From Acanthopleura granulata (Eukaryota > Mollusca > Polyplacophora > Chitonida > Chitonidae): a stretch of 64,000 nucleotides of DNA. Of the stretch, positions 35,991 through 47,443 are shown piece by piece. Where the stretch lies: positions 2,726,799 through 2,790,798 of the forward strand of contig JABBOT010000034.1 of the NCBI GenBank assembly GCA_016165875.1, read 5' to 3'. Within the stretch, counting starts at the first letter, position 1. Each line of letters starts with the position of its first letter. The position numbers were made by a program, and so were the translations under genes. The notes under the pieces are model-generated. The model was not told where the DNA came from. It searched no databases and saw only the letters and a list, made by a program, of their open reading frames with translations.

Positions 35991-37028
35991 CTACACCTAG
36001 GCGTGTTTTGAATTAGCGGATATACAAGACTGTTGTACTCTTCTTCTCCAGTGGTAAATACATACGTGTTTAACACGGCATAACGGTTACGCGTAGTTAT
36101 GATAATTGGTGGCATTTGTGTCTCTTCAAAGACCGCTGAAATCATAAACACCTGGCTAAATAAACACTCGGAATGACTTCAAGGCTCTGTGTGTATCGGA
36201 AAAGTTTTCTTACCAAGCACGATCTCGGGGAAATTCTTTAAGCACGGATCTGTCTTTTTCTTTATTAGCAAATTGAGTTTAAGTCTTATCCCGAAAACAA
36301 ACAAGAAATAGATGAATGCAGTGCACGTAGCAAATCCGATTCCGTTACACCCCTAACTGGTAACATTTTGGCATTGTTTCATAGTTTCCGTTGAGGCTCA
36401 CTTTGACATAGCTTCCTCAGTAAGTTATGCATCTCTGTGTCCCTGTTCACATACAGCCTCAGTTATTACAAATGTAACATCTTCATGAATTTTCACTCCC
36501 AAGATTGGCAATAATTATAACAACAGTAACGTTAATATTAATAACAATGACGATAATAATAACTTCCTTGATATTAGTGAAAATGAGGAGGAGAAGGATG
36601 CTAACGATAATAATAGTAAAAATATTAACAATACTACTTGTAGTGTTACTACGAAAATTTAAAAAATGTCTACACGACGCCTTGCTCGAGACATTTTACC
36701 ATAATTATTATTTCTATTTATTTATGTTTATATTTATTTACCTAATTATTTACTCGAGTGATCTTTTCCTCAGTATGATCATGGTCTGATAAAGAACATG
36801 CCTCGCCCACTTCCTGACAAAACCTCGTGACTATAGCGGGCTTGGATCCTGCATCTAGCTGATTAAGGTGACTCCGCCGGTTAGGAGCCTTGTGAGACAT
36901 GTGTCACAAAAATAACTTATGCGAAACGATACGTGGTGAACGTGGCAATATCAATGAAACAGATCGCAGACTGAAACTGAGTCATATTTGCAATTTATTT
37001 CAGATGTGGCGGGATTAAAGCACTTACC
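35991..37028. other. Intergenic, ATN-rich microsatellite
   Basis: A degenerate trinucleotide stretch (AAT/AAC/GAT type) lies at about 36505-36651, followed by T/A-rich sequence to 36750. No gene recognised. Confidence 0.5.
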
Positions 37029-37332
37029 ATAAGCAAATTACCTTTCCTACATGTAGTTTGAGGCTTCCATAGTTCTGTTGGTTAGCGCGCTAGCGTAGCG
37101 TAATGCCCCAGAAGCCTCCCACCAATGCGGTCGCTGTGAGTTCAAGACCAGCTCATGCTGGCTTTCTCTCCGGCCGTACGTGGGAAGGTCTGCCAGCAAC
37201 CTGCTGATGGTCGTGGGTTTTCCCCGGGTTCTGCCCGATTTCCTCCCACCATAATGTTGGCCGTCGTGGTGTAAGTGAAATATTTTTGAGTACGGCGTAA
37301 AACACCAATCAAATAAATAAATAAATAAATTC
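37029..37332 (+). repeat. SINE-A copy, full length, with extra 5' segment
   Basis: Complete copy with the head GGTTAGCGCGCTAGCGTAGC, body, TTTTTGAGTACGGCG box and (AAAT)n tail. The 29-30 bp before the canonical head (37029 onward, including CTTTCCTACATGTAGT) are shared with the copy at 56306, while the 3' flanks differ. Confidence 0.94.
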
Positions 37333-38018
37333 CTTCATGCAGTGTACAGCTATGCATACCTGGTCTTCAACGTGTCACGCACCGTCAAACATGTACAATA
37401 CATGCGTATTAAACAAACGTAAGATCACGCAAACTACGCCGTGGAACTATTATTGTGACTGAGGAGTACACGTATTCCCTGCCCAAGACCAGGACTGGAT
37501 TAGTTCCGAGTGTGTCCTGTGGGTTTTGTACAGGTGACACTCTATGTCATATCCTGCGCATAAAAACCGATAACTTCTTTTCACCGTTCTCTTTACTTTA
37601 CCGGTGATTTTTGGCTTCAAGTTTCTGTGAACAAATATATAATTTTTAATGCCAGACGAAATATGATTATGTTATTCTCTGTTTAATTAATGAACAGAAT
37701 AATCACACCGTCCAAGCCAACAATAAGTAATTACTCCGAGGTTAGTATAAGCACTGTTTTGTTTTGTCCTGTAATCTCATGTAGTTTATCATTGGTCGAA
37801 AGACATTTCCCGCCAGTCAGTCTATATTTACACATTTCCTGATAAAAATAGACGCTGGGCTGTCTTCAAATAGCATCTTTGTTAAAGAGGAACATTTCAC
37901 TTCAGTTTGAGTTAAGTGTGTGTCTATCTGTAATTATTTCCACTGTACAGGTCTCTTCCTTTTTTTCTTTTCCGGTCATTTTTCTTTTTAGTGCCTCTTA
38001 GAGGAAAACCGTCCCTCT
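37333..38018. other. Upstream of candidate promoter
   Basis: No gene or SINE recognised. A long pyrimidine-rich stretch lies around 37949-37990. Confidence 0.4.
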
Positions 38019-38065
38019 GATTGGCTCATTTGGGAAAACGTCGCAGAAATCTGCTTCCTTAAATA
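38019..38065 (+). promoter_or_regulatory. Candidate core promoter: inverted CCAAT box and TATA-like box
   Basis: CTGATTGGCTC at 38017-38027 is an inverted CCAAT box. CTTAAATACTCC at 38058-38069 is TATA-like. About 40 bp separate them, and a GC-richer exon-like stretch begins 25-30 bp downstream. Confidence 0.4.
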
Positions 38066-38089
38066 CTCCTGACACTGACAACCCCGATC

Positions 38090-38626
38090 AAAGTCAGAGA
38101 GGAAAACCCAGCGCTGAAAGTAACCCGTACTGTAGACGCACAGCAGAGCTGTGAGTACAAAGAAAGAGGCCCGCTGTACGACTGCTTGACGAGTAATCGG
38201 ACACGATGCTGGCCGTCTTACGTTTCTGACGGGTCAACACTTCAAAACATCACCTCTTAACAACGTGTTCACATCAACTGACGCCTCTTGTTGACCAACC
38301 GGAAGAACACGACCCTCACAACTGTCCGTCAACCAGTGGAGAAGGGTGCTCATTAATGTCAGTACAACGGTAGTAGTATCACCACTAGTTGTTACTAACG
38401 ACCGTTATGTGTGCATGTTGGAAATTATTGTATCCAAGTATATACCAGACAGTCGTACAACCAACCGCAGTCACGGGGAAAAACTTCGCTACATCGATTC
38501 AACGGCTGTCCGTTTTGTTGGAGATCAAGATGGGAACGAAGACAAGCGCCTAACTACTGGACTTTTACCCCACGATAACACACTCAAAAGTAGCATCGCC
38601 TGTTCTTTTTTGCAGCTGATATATTG
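38090..38626 (+). other. Candidate 5' exon (mostly untranslated) with strong splice donor
   Basis: Exon-like, mixed-composition sequence follows the candidate promoter and ends at a consensus donor, ATTG|GTAAGT, at 38627. A 94-codon frame from 38346 crosses the donor and stops four nt later, so it is probably not the coding frame. A TTCTTTTTTGCAG acceptor-like string at 38603-38615 lies only 11 nt before the donor and complicates the model. The downstream exons were not found. Confidence 0.35.
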
Positions 38627-39439
38627 GTAAGTATAAATACCACGACTGCTTGTTAAAGTCATATAAAATATCCAAAAACCGTTACTTAATGATTGATACT
38701 AGATGGTTTTGTTATTTACTTATTGATCATTAATTCATGTATGTGGAAGTATACTTTTTCTTACACTGCATTTATTTACAGCATTGATGAAATCGCGTCA
38801 GTTAAAACATAAACTCTGAAGATACAAGAATGACAAAAATTGTAATTTTACACTTAAGAGGGAATAAATTGGTTTCAATGATCACATGGTGGTTTCAAAC
38901 CTCGATGTTAATGCATGCAGCATACAGCATTATTCCTTCCATCAACATTATATTATAAGACTGTATCGTGCATACACAAGTAGATGCCAGAGCATTTCCT
39001 TGAGAAAACATATCCTACACAAATTTAAGAGTGCGTTGAGAGATGGGTTAATTTATGAGGCATGGTTTGTTTACTTGATTTTTAAGTCCAGGGCTGTGCA
39101 CTAGCTCGTAAAAAAGATGAGTGACTTGGGTGGTTACAGTGGCTGAATTGTTGCAGCCGAGAATCTCCCAGTGTTACTACACAGACACGGTATAAGCAGT
39201 TCCAGATGTCTAAATGGTCCCGTTATAGCTTGCTGACATGGTACATGTAATCTAAACATAAGCCTAGTCTTCACATCAACCGTTCCACTTGTACGTTGAA
39301 ACAAAACACCAGAGGAATGGATCCGGGAGTCACATGAAGATTATAGCATAGCCAGCCAGAATATGGGAGTCAACAAGCAACGTGTTCGTTTTTAAAGTAT
39401 ACATAGGTTAAATTCCGAACACTCCGGTAACGTTGAAAC
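38627..39439. other. Putative intron or intergenic
   Basis: AT-rich, nothing recognised. Confidence 0.4.
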
Positions 39440-39583
39440 GTGTAAATACAGGGCGCACGAGCGGCTGTGCATAAATGTGTAAATACAGGGCGCACGAGCG
39501 GCTGTGCATAAATGTGTAAATACAGGGCGCACGAGCGGCTGTGCATAAATGTGTAAATACGGGGCGCACGAGCGGCTGTGCAT
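39440..39583 (+). repeat. 37-bp minisatellite, 3.9 copies
   Basis: Unit begins GTGTAAATACAGGGCGCACG and ends CTGTGCATAAAT. Copies are nearly identical (one A-to-G change in the fourth). The unit is not a multiple of three, and the long minus-strand frame across it is an artefact of the repetition. Confidence 0.97.
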
Positions 39584-40430
39584 GCACTATTTAAAACACA
39601 AGCACAACAGTGAAATTCGGCTGTGCACAGTATACAGAATAATAGAATGCGGTTAAATTGTTTTGTTCTTTTTTTTGCCTTTTTTTGACTACTAAACACA
39701 CATCTAGTGACGAGCAGCCCACATTGTGTAGTAATTCAAAAAAATTATAAAAACAAACATGTTACAAGACAAATAAGCAGCATTATATTAAACTACATGT
39801 TTCATGATCGTTTTGCTGTCTCAGCCTGAGTGGATTTGTGCACAATAACAGCCTCAAAACTGTCTTGGGCAGAATGTGCCGGTCTCAGTGTCACATTTTA
39901 CGCCTTCAATAGTCGCACGTGTTCAAATGTGGATCACGTTGACTGGTCTGCGGTTTTACATCGGGAAGTTTATCGGGTAAGAGATTAGGTCTGGTGGGTT
40001 TTTTTTGGTTGGGGGGGGGGTGTTGGAGGATGGGTGTCCGTGCAATCCTCCGTTTCCTACAGCTTCAACGCCATAAAATTTTCGCAGCATTTTTCTCTCG
40101 CACGGCGGGGAAGGTCACCCTGCTCAATCAAACGATTCATTCCAGGCAAAGAAAGGTATGTATTCTAAAGAGTTGTATATTCGCTGGATGGATAACAGAA
40201 AGCCTGTAAATGCTTGTTTGTTTGTTTTTTTTGTGTGTGTAATTGCTCTCTCGCGTGATATATTTAAACGCGCGTGTGCATGTGTTTTGCAAGCTGGCCC
40301 GGTAAAATGTTTTCCGTTTAAGGCATATGGTCTGTTCCGTAGAACTTTACACAGGGATTGTCCGTAGATCTTCAAATAAGGCGTCTGTAGGAAAAGGGGA
40401 ATAACCAGAAGTTTTTAGCGGATATACATA
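39584..40430. other. Intergenic, G-run
   Basis: Run of ten G at 40011-40020. No gene recognised. Confidence 0.5.
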
Positions 40431-40700
40431 TTTTGCATCAGTACTTTGATATCCATTTAGTTTTGTTTCATCCCAGTCCAGTTTGTATCATTACCTTGGT
40501 AGCTATTTTGCATCGGTATATTGATAATTAGCAGTTTTCAGCTGGGAAACTTTTCACTTAGTACAATGAAAACCGCTTTGTATCATTGCAATGATAACAG
40601 TTACGTATCGTTATGTTGATAATCGTTTTGTGTCATTACGTTGGTAACCGTTTTGCATCAGTACTCTTTTAATGGTGTTCTATCAGTACTTTGTTCTTGT
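40431..40700 (+). repeat. Degenerate 25-bp tandem repeat, about ten copies
   Basis: Phrases of the type GTTTTGTATCATTACGTTGA followed by TAACC recur at about 25-bp steps. Units such as GTTACGTATCGTTATGTTG and GTTTTGTGTCATTACGTTGG are clear. A middle unit near 40533-40573 is disrupted. Confidence 0.7.
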
Positions 40701-41454
40701 GCAGGCCTCTTAATTACCATTCCATTTTTGAGTTCTATGGTTCTAACCTTCAAGTATGTAGCGAATTTCAGGAACTATTTACTTTCTTGTCTTGGCCGAA
40801 AGTAATAGCACTTTTTTGGTGCATTTAATTCTTCATTGGAGGATAATTCAGCCCGCCATTGGTTTCTTTTTACCGGGGGTAAATAACAGAGAAGCTAACT
40901 GCTCTTTCCTCTGAATAAAACATTGCAATGAGCTGTCGTCCTGTTCTACCGTAAGGAAAGCTGGCTTGATTCAGGGAGGAAAGCAGAGATAATTTCCACC
41001 CACTCAACCTGACATCTTTTTTGATAATCTTGAACCTGCATCTTTGAGTTACTCGACTCCTAATTACGTTATAACAGAACGATTCTCCTCTTTTAAAGCC
41101 TTCTTTCTTTTTACTCACTGCTCGGACTTCAGGAACGCAAGAACTGCAAGACATACCTAGGTAAACGTAAGTGTGTACCGTGTACAACTGTCAAGGCATA
41201 ACGAGATTATTGCTCTATATGTTCCCTCCATATCAACTTGGCATACTAAGGCAGGTGGTGTGTGGTATAGTCTATGCTGCATGTCACGTTTGCACATGTG
41301 CCTCAGTAACGCAATGCATACTTCCAATCGGCAAGGTATGCAAGAAAAGTCGACACAATTACTGAGCCTTTATTCATACAGCGCTTTTTTCTGGAGCGAA
41401 TCTTTCGTTGTCTTTTTTCTCCCCAAGGAACCGTGCGGTGTGGTCGAATGAGAA
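40701..41454. other. Intergenic, nothing recognised
   Basis: Short motif-less frames only. Confidence 0.45.
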
Positions 41455-41565
41455 TTCTGGGGTCCGTTATATAAAGCGTTACGACGGTTACGTAACTAGT
41501 ATGCACGTGTAACGAGTGGAATAGTAACTGCCAAGCCATAGTTGCTACCATGGATTTTTGGTGGG
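41455..41565. mobile_element. Possible relative of the 30698 fold-back element
   Basis: CTGGGGTCCG, then ATAAAGCGTTACGACGGTTA, and later TAGTTGCTACCATGG. This resembles the arrangement in the element at 30698-32427 (CAAAGCGGTCGTACCGTTA, then GTTGCCATGGTG). No clear second inverted end was found. Confidence 0.35.
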
Positions 41566-41676
41566 AACCGGAAGAACGTCTTTACTCATGCACTTCTTTG
41601 CTTCTATGTAGCGCCGGACAAGACTTTAACCTTGCTTTATGCAGCCTTTCTTAAAGCCACTCTTTATCTCCTTTCT

Positions 41677-41800
41677 TCCTTACGTGGGAAGGTTTGCCTG
41701 CAACATGCAGATGGTCTTGGGTTTCCCCAGGGCTCTGCCCGGTTTGCTCCCACCATCTTTAGTACGGCGTAAAACACCAATCAAATAAATAAATAAATAT
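41677..41800 (+). repeat. SINE-A copy, 5' truncated
   Basis: Starts at TTACGTGGGAAGGTTTGCC and ends with GTACGGCGTAAAACACCAAT plus a (AAAT)n tail. Part of the CATAATGCTGGCCGCC section is deleted. Confidence 0.92.
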
Positions 41801-44800
41801 CTCGTTTCTCTATCACATAACTGTATGTATAAAGCCAGCAGTTTTCAATTTAATCAAGATAAGATCTCACAGGCATCAAGGCTGATATTTGTAGATAACA
41901 TCAGAATCCGTGTTTTATTGCCTGGACCATGAACATGATATCTTTCAGTTATCTCATTGGCAAAATTGCCACCCTTTGTTAAGATAACTGTGAACTATGC
42001 ATAATTTTAAAAGTACTTTTCATGTTATTATACAAGTACATGTAGTCGTATCTTTCCTTACAATCGTGTGATTCTGAAGAAGGGCATGTCATCCGATGGA
42101 CAACCTTCCTCTTCCTCCATTCCATACTATTAGTTACAATGTTACTGAGTGAAAGGAGAAGAAACTATATGGGGTCTGTAACCTTCTTATTGGGCGAAAA
42201 TGCCGGAACATGCTCTTTGTCTTGATAATTCGCAACGAAAATCACGCTACTTCAGGTAAAGCGACCAGTATTAGCCAGGAAAGTAAATAACGATGCTAAC
42301 TGAAGAAAACATTTCAAATGCACGCCTTAAATGGAAAGACGACCTTTCACTGATTTTTCTTCATTTTTGTTCCCACAAAATCCTTTAAATGTATGGTGGA
42401 CTTTATGGGACATATTGAACAGACCCAAGCACAGTAAAATCACATATTCTTTTTAACTTCTAAACAGTCTCGGATTGATATATGCTTACATTCTACGCAC
42501 AAATATGCGTACAGAAACACACCTGCGTCTGTATTTAATATGGCTGTATAGCAATCAGAGGCCGTTTACCTTCTGAAAGGAATATGACGTCGCAGTGCTT
42601 TAGTCTGTTCAATATGGTCCATAAAGTCCATCATAAAATCAAAACATTTCACTGCCTTTAATATGGTGAAAAATGAAACTTGTAAAATATCTGTGGGGGT
42701 ATTTTCAGGTGCAGTTTTTAATGGTCTTTTCTGTCACTATATCTTCATTTTTGTATCGTCTTCCCCTTTAAATGTAGGGGTGACCTCTTTATAACATTAC
42801 AGTGGGGGTAGTCTCTGTACAACAAGAATGGATGAATAAATCAATAATTCTGATTTAACCCAATGTCGACAATGCCTCAACCTTAACATGGAGAAAACAA
42901 GCCAAGAGCAGTGAACAGTTTTCGACGTGAAAAAGCGATAAAATCAAACAAAACAGACAAATATTTTTAAAACCACTTTAAACAACCAAACATCAGTTAA
43001 AAATCAGAAACCAGTCTCCGACAACTGCATATAAATCTTGTGATACACGCCAACGAGTCTCAAAAAATAAATGAAACTCCGACGAAAACTACAGAAGATG
43101 TGCAGTGTGCAATGTAGCGTGCTCGACTGTAACGGATGATGTGTTATTGCGTATTCTTGGCTGTCACATTTGACATACAGAGTTATACACTTCAGCAGTC
43201 TTCAATCAAAATATCGCACGTGTAAGATAATTTTGACAATTATGTAAGGTAACGTACCTGACATTTTGTGAAAACGGGCAACATCCAAGAAAATATAGTA
43301 CGACCTTTGGTGAAAGTAGAACCATATTGTCTGTGGTAGGATATATGTGTTCAAAATGACGTTGGATGATGTAGGCGACCGAAGCTGTCATATATAATAT
43401 GCGCATGGACTTTCTTCGGATGGATAGGTCTGTAGCAAAGGCGAATGTCAGCTGTACTTCTTCCCAAAGGCTGGTTCATAAATCAGAAATCCAAAGCTTG
43501 GAATTTGATAAGCGGGGAAGTGTAAGGCTGGAATGATTTATTTTTTCCGCCACGTCTTTGTGCGTAGCATATGTCGGAGTGCCACCTGTTATGAAATTCA
43601 AATCAATCTAATTTGTAGTTTTAAAGGAGACCCAAGCAATTACACACATATTATTGTGGGTTGTATTAGAGTTGTCGTTAGATGTTGATTATCCGACAAG
43701 GGTTGTTGTTGTTGTTTCTAGAGTAACACCCTAAAATCGATCAGAGCCAGACGGCTTTCTTGAGTCTTCAGTGAAAAATAACCATCGACACGCTAGCACT
43801 ACGCCAAATTACAGTGGCGGAGTAATCAGCGGATGTCACGTGTTTGAGGAAACCCAGCAAAATTGTTACCTTGCTAAGGAAGCACATACACCATGCTGTA
43901 TAATAAGGATGTGAGAGTCAGTCAGATTTCTGAGTGCCTTGACGGAAGAGTGAATCTTAGCGGTAGAAATTTCACAGCGGTTGACGTGAATAAATCACTG
44001 AGAAAAGCAGTCTGCGAAAATTAGCCGAGAATAGTCAAACTGTGACACGCCATGTTGTGCACCTGTCAAAAATCGACCCCATTCAAAAGGAAAGCTTTTA
44101 GTTCTTAAGCAAAACGTTTGACGCGGTAAGATTTCTAATGTGGCATCGAAAATAGACTGCCATTCGCTTCGGGCGTCAAACTGCATATGCTGTTTTCTAG
44201 GTGCACGTGGCAGCCCCGATGTCTCACTTCCTGTTCAAGACGTCGACGTGCCATAAGTAGATCTCTGTGTGTCAAATGAACGCTGAAATTGCACATTTTT
44301 TAAACTGAACTAAATTGTCTGCCGTGCAAGAGATACATAATTAGGATGCAGAAAAAGCGTAATGGCGGGTGGCTCAAGAATCCTTTCCGATTTACCGGAA
44401 GTAGGAATCTAAGCTGTCTAAAAGTGAATATAAAGTACACCTCTATCAACCTAACTCTGTGCAGCATCTGTGATGCTAACATTTAAGCAAAAGCCGTTTT
44501 GTGCTTCCATATAGTGCGTTCATACCCAGTGGATTATGTCTTGGGCGACGGGAACTTCGCAACCCTTGAACGGAAAAATGCTCATACTTGTGTACGTCAC
44601 TGAGGAAAGAGGAACGAGGCATAAATAACTATGAGGAGATTACATGCGTTTTGGAATTCGTGTTGTTGCCAGCAGTTATAATTATTTCGAAATTGGTTAA
44701 ATATGGTCCATCCCCAAGTTTTGCGAGCTTTCAGGTGGAAATGAAATTTCCACTTACTGATCCTATCCATAAAAATGGAAATGTTATCTCAACAGAGGAG

Positions 44801-45209
44801 TGCAATGCAAGTTGTTTTTATAAGCCAATCAACATTTATCTGTTATGTGAGTATTATAAAGTAATCCATTAATAAAGTCCTCTTCTAGCATACAGAGCAA
44901 AAATGTGCTAATAAAGAATGTGGAGTGCCAGACTAGTCTTTAAGCCTATAGAAATAAGGGCTGGTAAATGCACCAATTGATATAAAGCCTACAGAAAACA
45001 ATACACAGTTAAACCCAGATCAGGGACGGTGTAATGGTTGGCCATTGGTCACATCTAACCGGTGAAGCCGTTGGTGTCCAAACCAACATTCGTATGAATG
45101 TTCTAAGCGGATGAAGACAATCTCTTTCCAAATCGTGATTCATTTTAGTGTATATTGGTGTCCACAGTCAAATTTATATCTCAGTTGCGTTTTCATTGCA
45201 ACTGTTCAT
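41801..45209. other. Long stretch without recognised gene or SINE
   Basis: These 3.4 kb have only short frames (for example 44588-44872, 94 codons, no motif) and no SINE copies. I cannot say whether it is intronic. Confidence 0.4.
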
Positions 45210-45431
45210 ATAAGCTACGTGGCCCTCATACTCAACACGGTTAGCAGACAGACTTGTCCAGCGCTAAGCGGAATTAGACAATTATAAGCTACGTGGCCCT
45301 CATACTCAACACGGTTAGCAGACAGACTTGTCCAGCGCTAAGCGGAATTAGACAATTATAAGCTACGTGGCCCTCATACTCAACACGGTTAGCAGACAGA
45401 CTTGTCCAGCGCTAAACGGAATTAGACAATT
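45210..45431 (+). repeat. 74-bp tandem repeat, exactly 3 copies
   Basis: Units 45210-45283, 45284-45357 and 45358-45431 begin ATAAGCTACGTGGCCCTCAT. The first two are identical as read and the third differs by one base (GCTAAACGG for GCTAAGCGG), so this is a very recent expansion. Confidence 0.97.
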
Positions 45432-46454
45432 TTTATGAAGCAGAGTCCCACAAATTCTGAACAACCCCGTTTATATTTGCTAACAAGAGAGGCGTACTCA
45501 TTGTAAAATTTAAGAAGCTTTGAGGTTTACTTGGCACCATAAGATATCTTTGCCGTCTTTAAACAGGTAGGAGTCCAGGTAAGATGTACCTTCTTGAGAA
45601 TCTGTCTTTGTATCAGTTTACCGCTGTTAGGTGAAGCGCCAAGTTACACGATCACTGGTCGCAATTGTAAAAGCCAGCAGTCATGTAGTCTACCCTGTTA
45701 TTAGCTCTGTTATGAAATAATGGCCAAAAAATGGCACTGTTTCTGAAGGCGGCAAGTCCACTGAGGCCAGATGACACTTGTTATCTGGTTATACGTGTAG
45801 TTGGAGAGGTGTATCGTTTACACGTAAAGTCAGACATTCGTATACCCAACCCTGGTAATTTATGAAGGAAGCTGAAAGAAACAAGTCAAAAATAAAACTC
45901 TAACACCAGTTTTCAAAATATTGTTTGACGAAGTTCATTTCGAAGGCATGATATCCAAATTCTGTACTGAAACTCTGAGTCTTTTGATAATTTCGAGGTT
46001 AAATGCAAAGTCTGGCATGTGAGTGGCGTTTTGATTGCAATTGTTCACTTGGGGCTCAAAAACCCAGCTAATAATTTTGATCATTAGTGCCAATGATTAA
46101 ATCTACCACTGAATTCTTCAGATAGTGCCATGACTTGGGGAAGGTATAAACTTACTCAGATTGTCTAGATGAAGTATTATATGAATGGAGTATAACAAAA
46201 GACTTGATGGAGGTTTAGTATAGGTATGGGGAAAAGTACTCACCCCTGTTGTCACCACATATCCATAAAACTGTCCATTTAGGAAAACCTGTCGTCCTCT
46301 CGGGAATGAACAAAGCCTACGGCAAAAATTGCAAAGAAGAGATCGTCCCGCACATAAAGCAATGCACGTGCATAGCTGTACGTGTATATGTAACGTTTAC
46401 ATGTGTATAAGATTGTGAAAGACGTCTACGGGCAAATGGGTAGAGGTAAATAAC
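45432..46454. other. Intergenic, upstream of GPCR-flank duplicate
   Basis: No GPCR helix could be recognised here. GGCGTTTTGATTGCAATTGT at 46023-46042 resembles TGCGTTTTCATTGCAACTGT at 45186-45205. Confidence 0.4.
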
Positions 46455-46890
46455 TGAATTGTGATATAAAGGACTTCAGCACAGACAGTAAAACGAGAGC
46501 AGCCACGGCAGTGTGATAGTTGGTGGTGAAATCAGGCCTCTTGTCAATTTACCTTAGTTAGGGTTTAATTCTAACTGCTCATGTAAGCAATAGCATGCGT
46601 CCCCTAGCACCATGACTTAAGCAGATTTAGTTTCAAAAAGAAAATTCCATTGATGTCAGATGCAATTTCTTAGACGTCACTGGTCTGGAATTACTCAAAG
46701 TGCTGACTTGTCATCACATTCAACACATATAAAACTGTGTCTCAGTGTTGCATGCAGGTCACTGTTAACTTGACAAAGCCAATCCTTGGGAGGATGTAGT
46801 CATTACCCACATGTGTAGCCTGCTCGTGTATAGGCTTAAATAAGAGTCGTTCGAAGCAATCGACGAACTGAAAAGAAATTTCTTATGGCA
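46400..46890 (+). pseudogene. Diverged duplicate of the GPCR's last codons and 3' flank
   Basis: From a TGA at 46455-46457 rightward, the sequence is collinear with the region after the GPCR stop. Shared blocks are at 2318/46538, 2408/46617, 2491/46708 and near 2703/46858. Just upstream, TTTACATGTGTATAAG at 46399-46414 aligns with the GPCR's FTC-coding part, and the frame ending at 46457 reads G-K-W-V-E-V-N-N against G-E-S-E-Y-S-N, but with a stop in between. The rest of the receptor is not visible. This may be the tail of a lost GPCR paralogue, or a dispersed repeat that includes this 3' UTR. Confidence 0.55.
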
Positions 46891-47379
46891 ACGATCATTG
46901 AACTAAATTCACTTCATTTTCACAATGTGCAAGTAGTTTTGTCACTGGAACAAATGCGGGCGTTTTGTCGGGAGGTGGGGGTGACAGGGGGAATGGGAGG
47001 GGGTGAGAATGAGGGTTGGGTTGGATCGGGATACAGATTAGTTTAGTTTTCTAACTTAACTACATCTCACTTTTCGTCTTGGATGCAAATTTAGTAATGG
47101 CCTGTCGTGGTGAAGTGTTGTTCATCCAAATTATCACTTGACGTTGAAATGCTCTTTAAGATAGAAATGGACTCTTGAATATCCAGGACTCTGTCCAAGA
47201 TCATCGGCACCCTATTTGGAATTCCTTGCTTCTGTCTTGGAATTACTCGTGCAACAACAATTAGCGTGTGCAATTTCTGCCACTTTCGAAATTGCCACTT
47301 TAGTGCAACTGTTTTTCTTCGGTTGAATTAGGTGGGTAACGTGTTTCATTGCGTGAATTTGGCTTGCTTGTGGTTACAG
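46891..47379. other. Intergenic, G-rich patch
   Basis: G-rich sequence (GGGGGTGACAGGGGGAATGG) lies at about 46976-47005. No gene recognised. Confidence 0.45.
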
Positions 47380-47443
47380 ACTGAACTCCTGACGCTCTGT
47401 CGTGGGCTGAGGGTTCCAGGCGGTGGACTGGCCCTCTCTCCAG
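47380..47443 (+). CDS. Candidate 64-nt internal exon
   Basis: GTGGTTACAG at 47370-47379 resembles an acceptor and CTCCAG|GTATGTG at 47438-47450 is a good donor. One frame through the 64 nt is open (TELLTLCRGLRVPGGGLALS...), and the other two contain TGA. The composition is GC-rich against AT-rich flanks. I do not recognise the peptide. It could equally be a non-coding exon or chance. Confidence 0.3.

Noticed and set aside
39370..39699. Minus-strand frame of 109 codons with repeated AQPLVRPVF-like units
   Set aside because: It is produced by the 37-bp tandem repeat. The unit is not a multiple of three, so the repeated peptides switch frames, and there are no other coding marks.
45210..45431. 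CRISPR-like repeat array
   Set aside because: The repeats are directly adjacent 74-bp units without spacers, in an animal genome. It is a simple tandem duplication.
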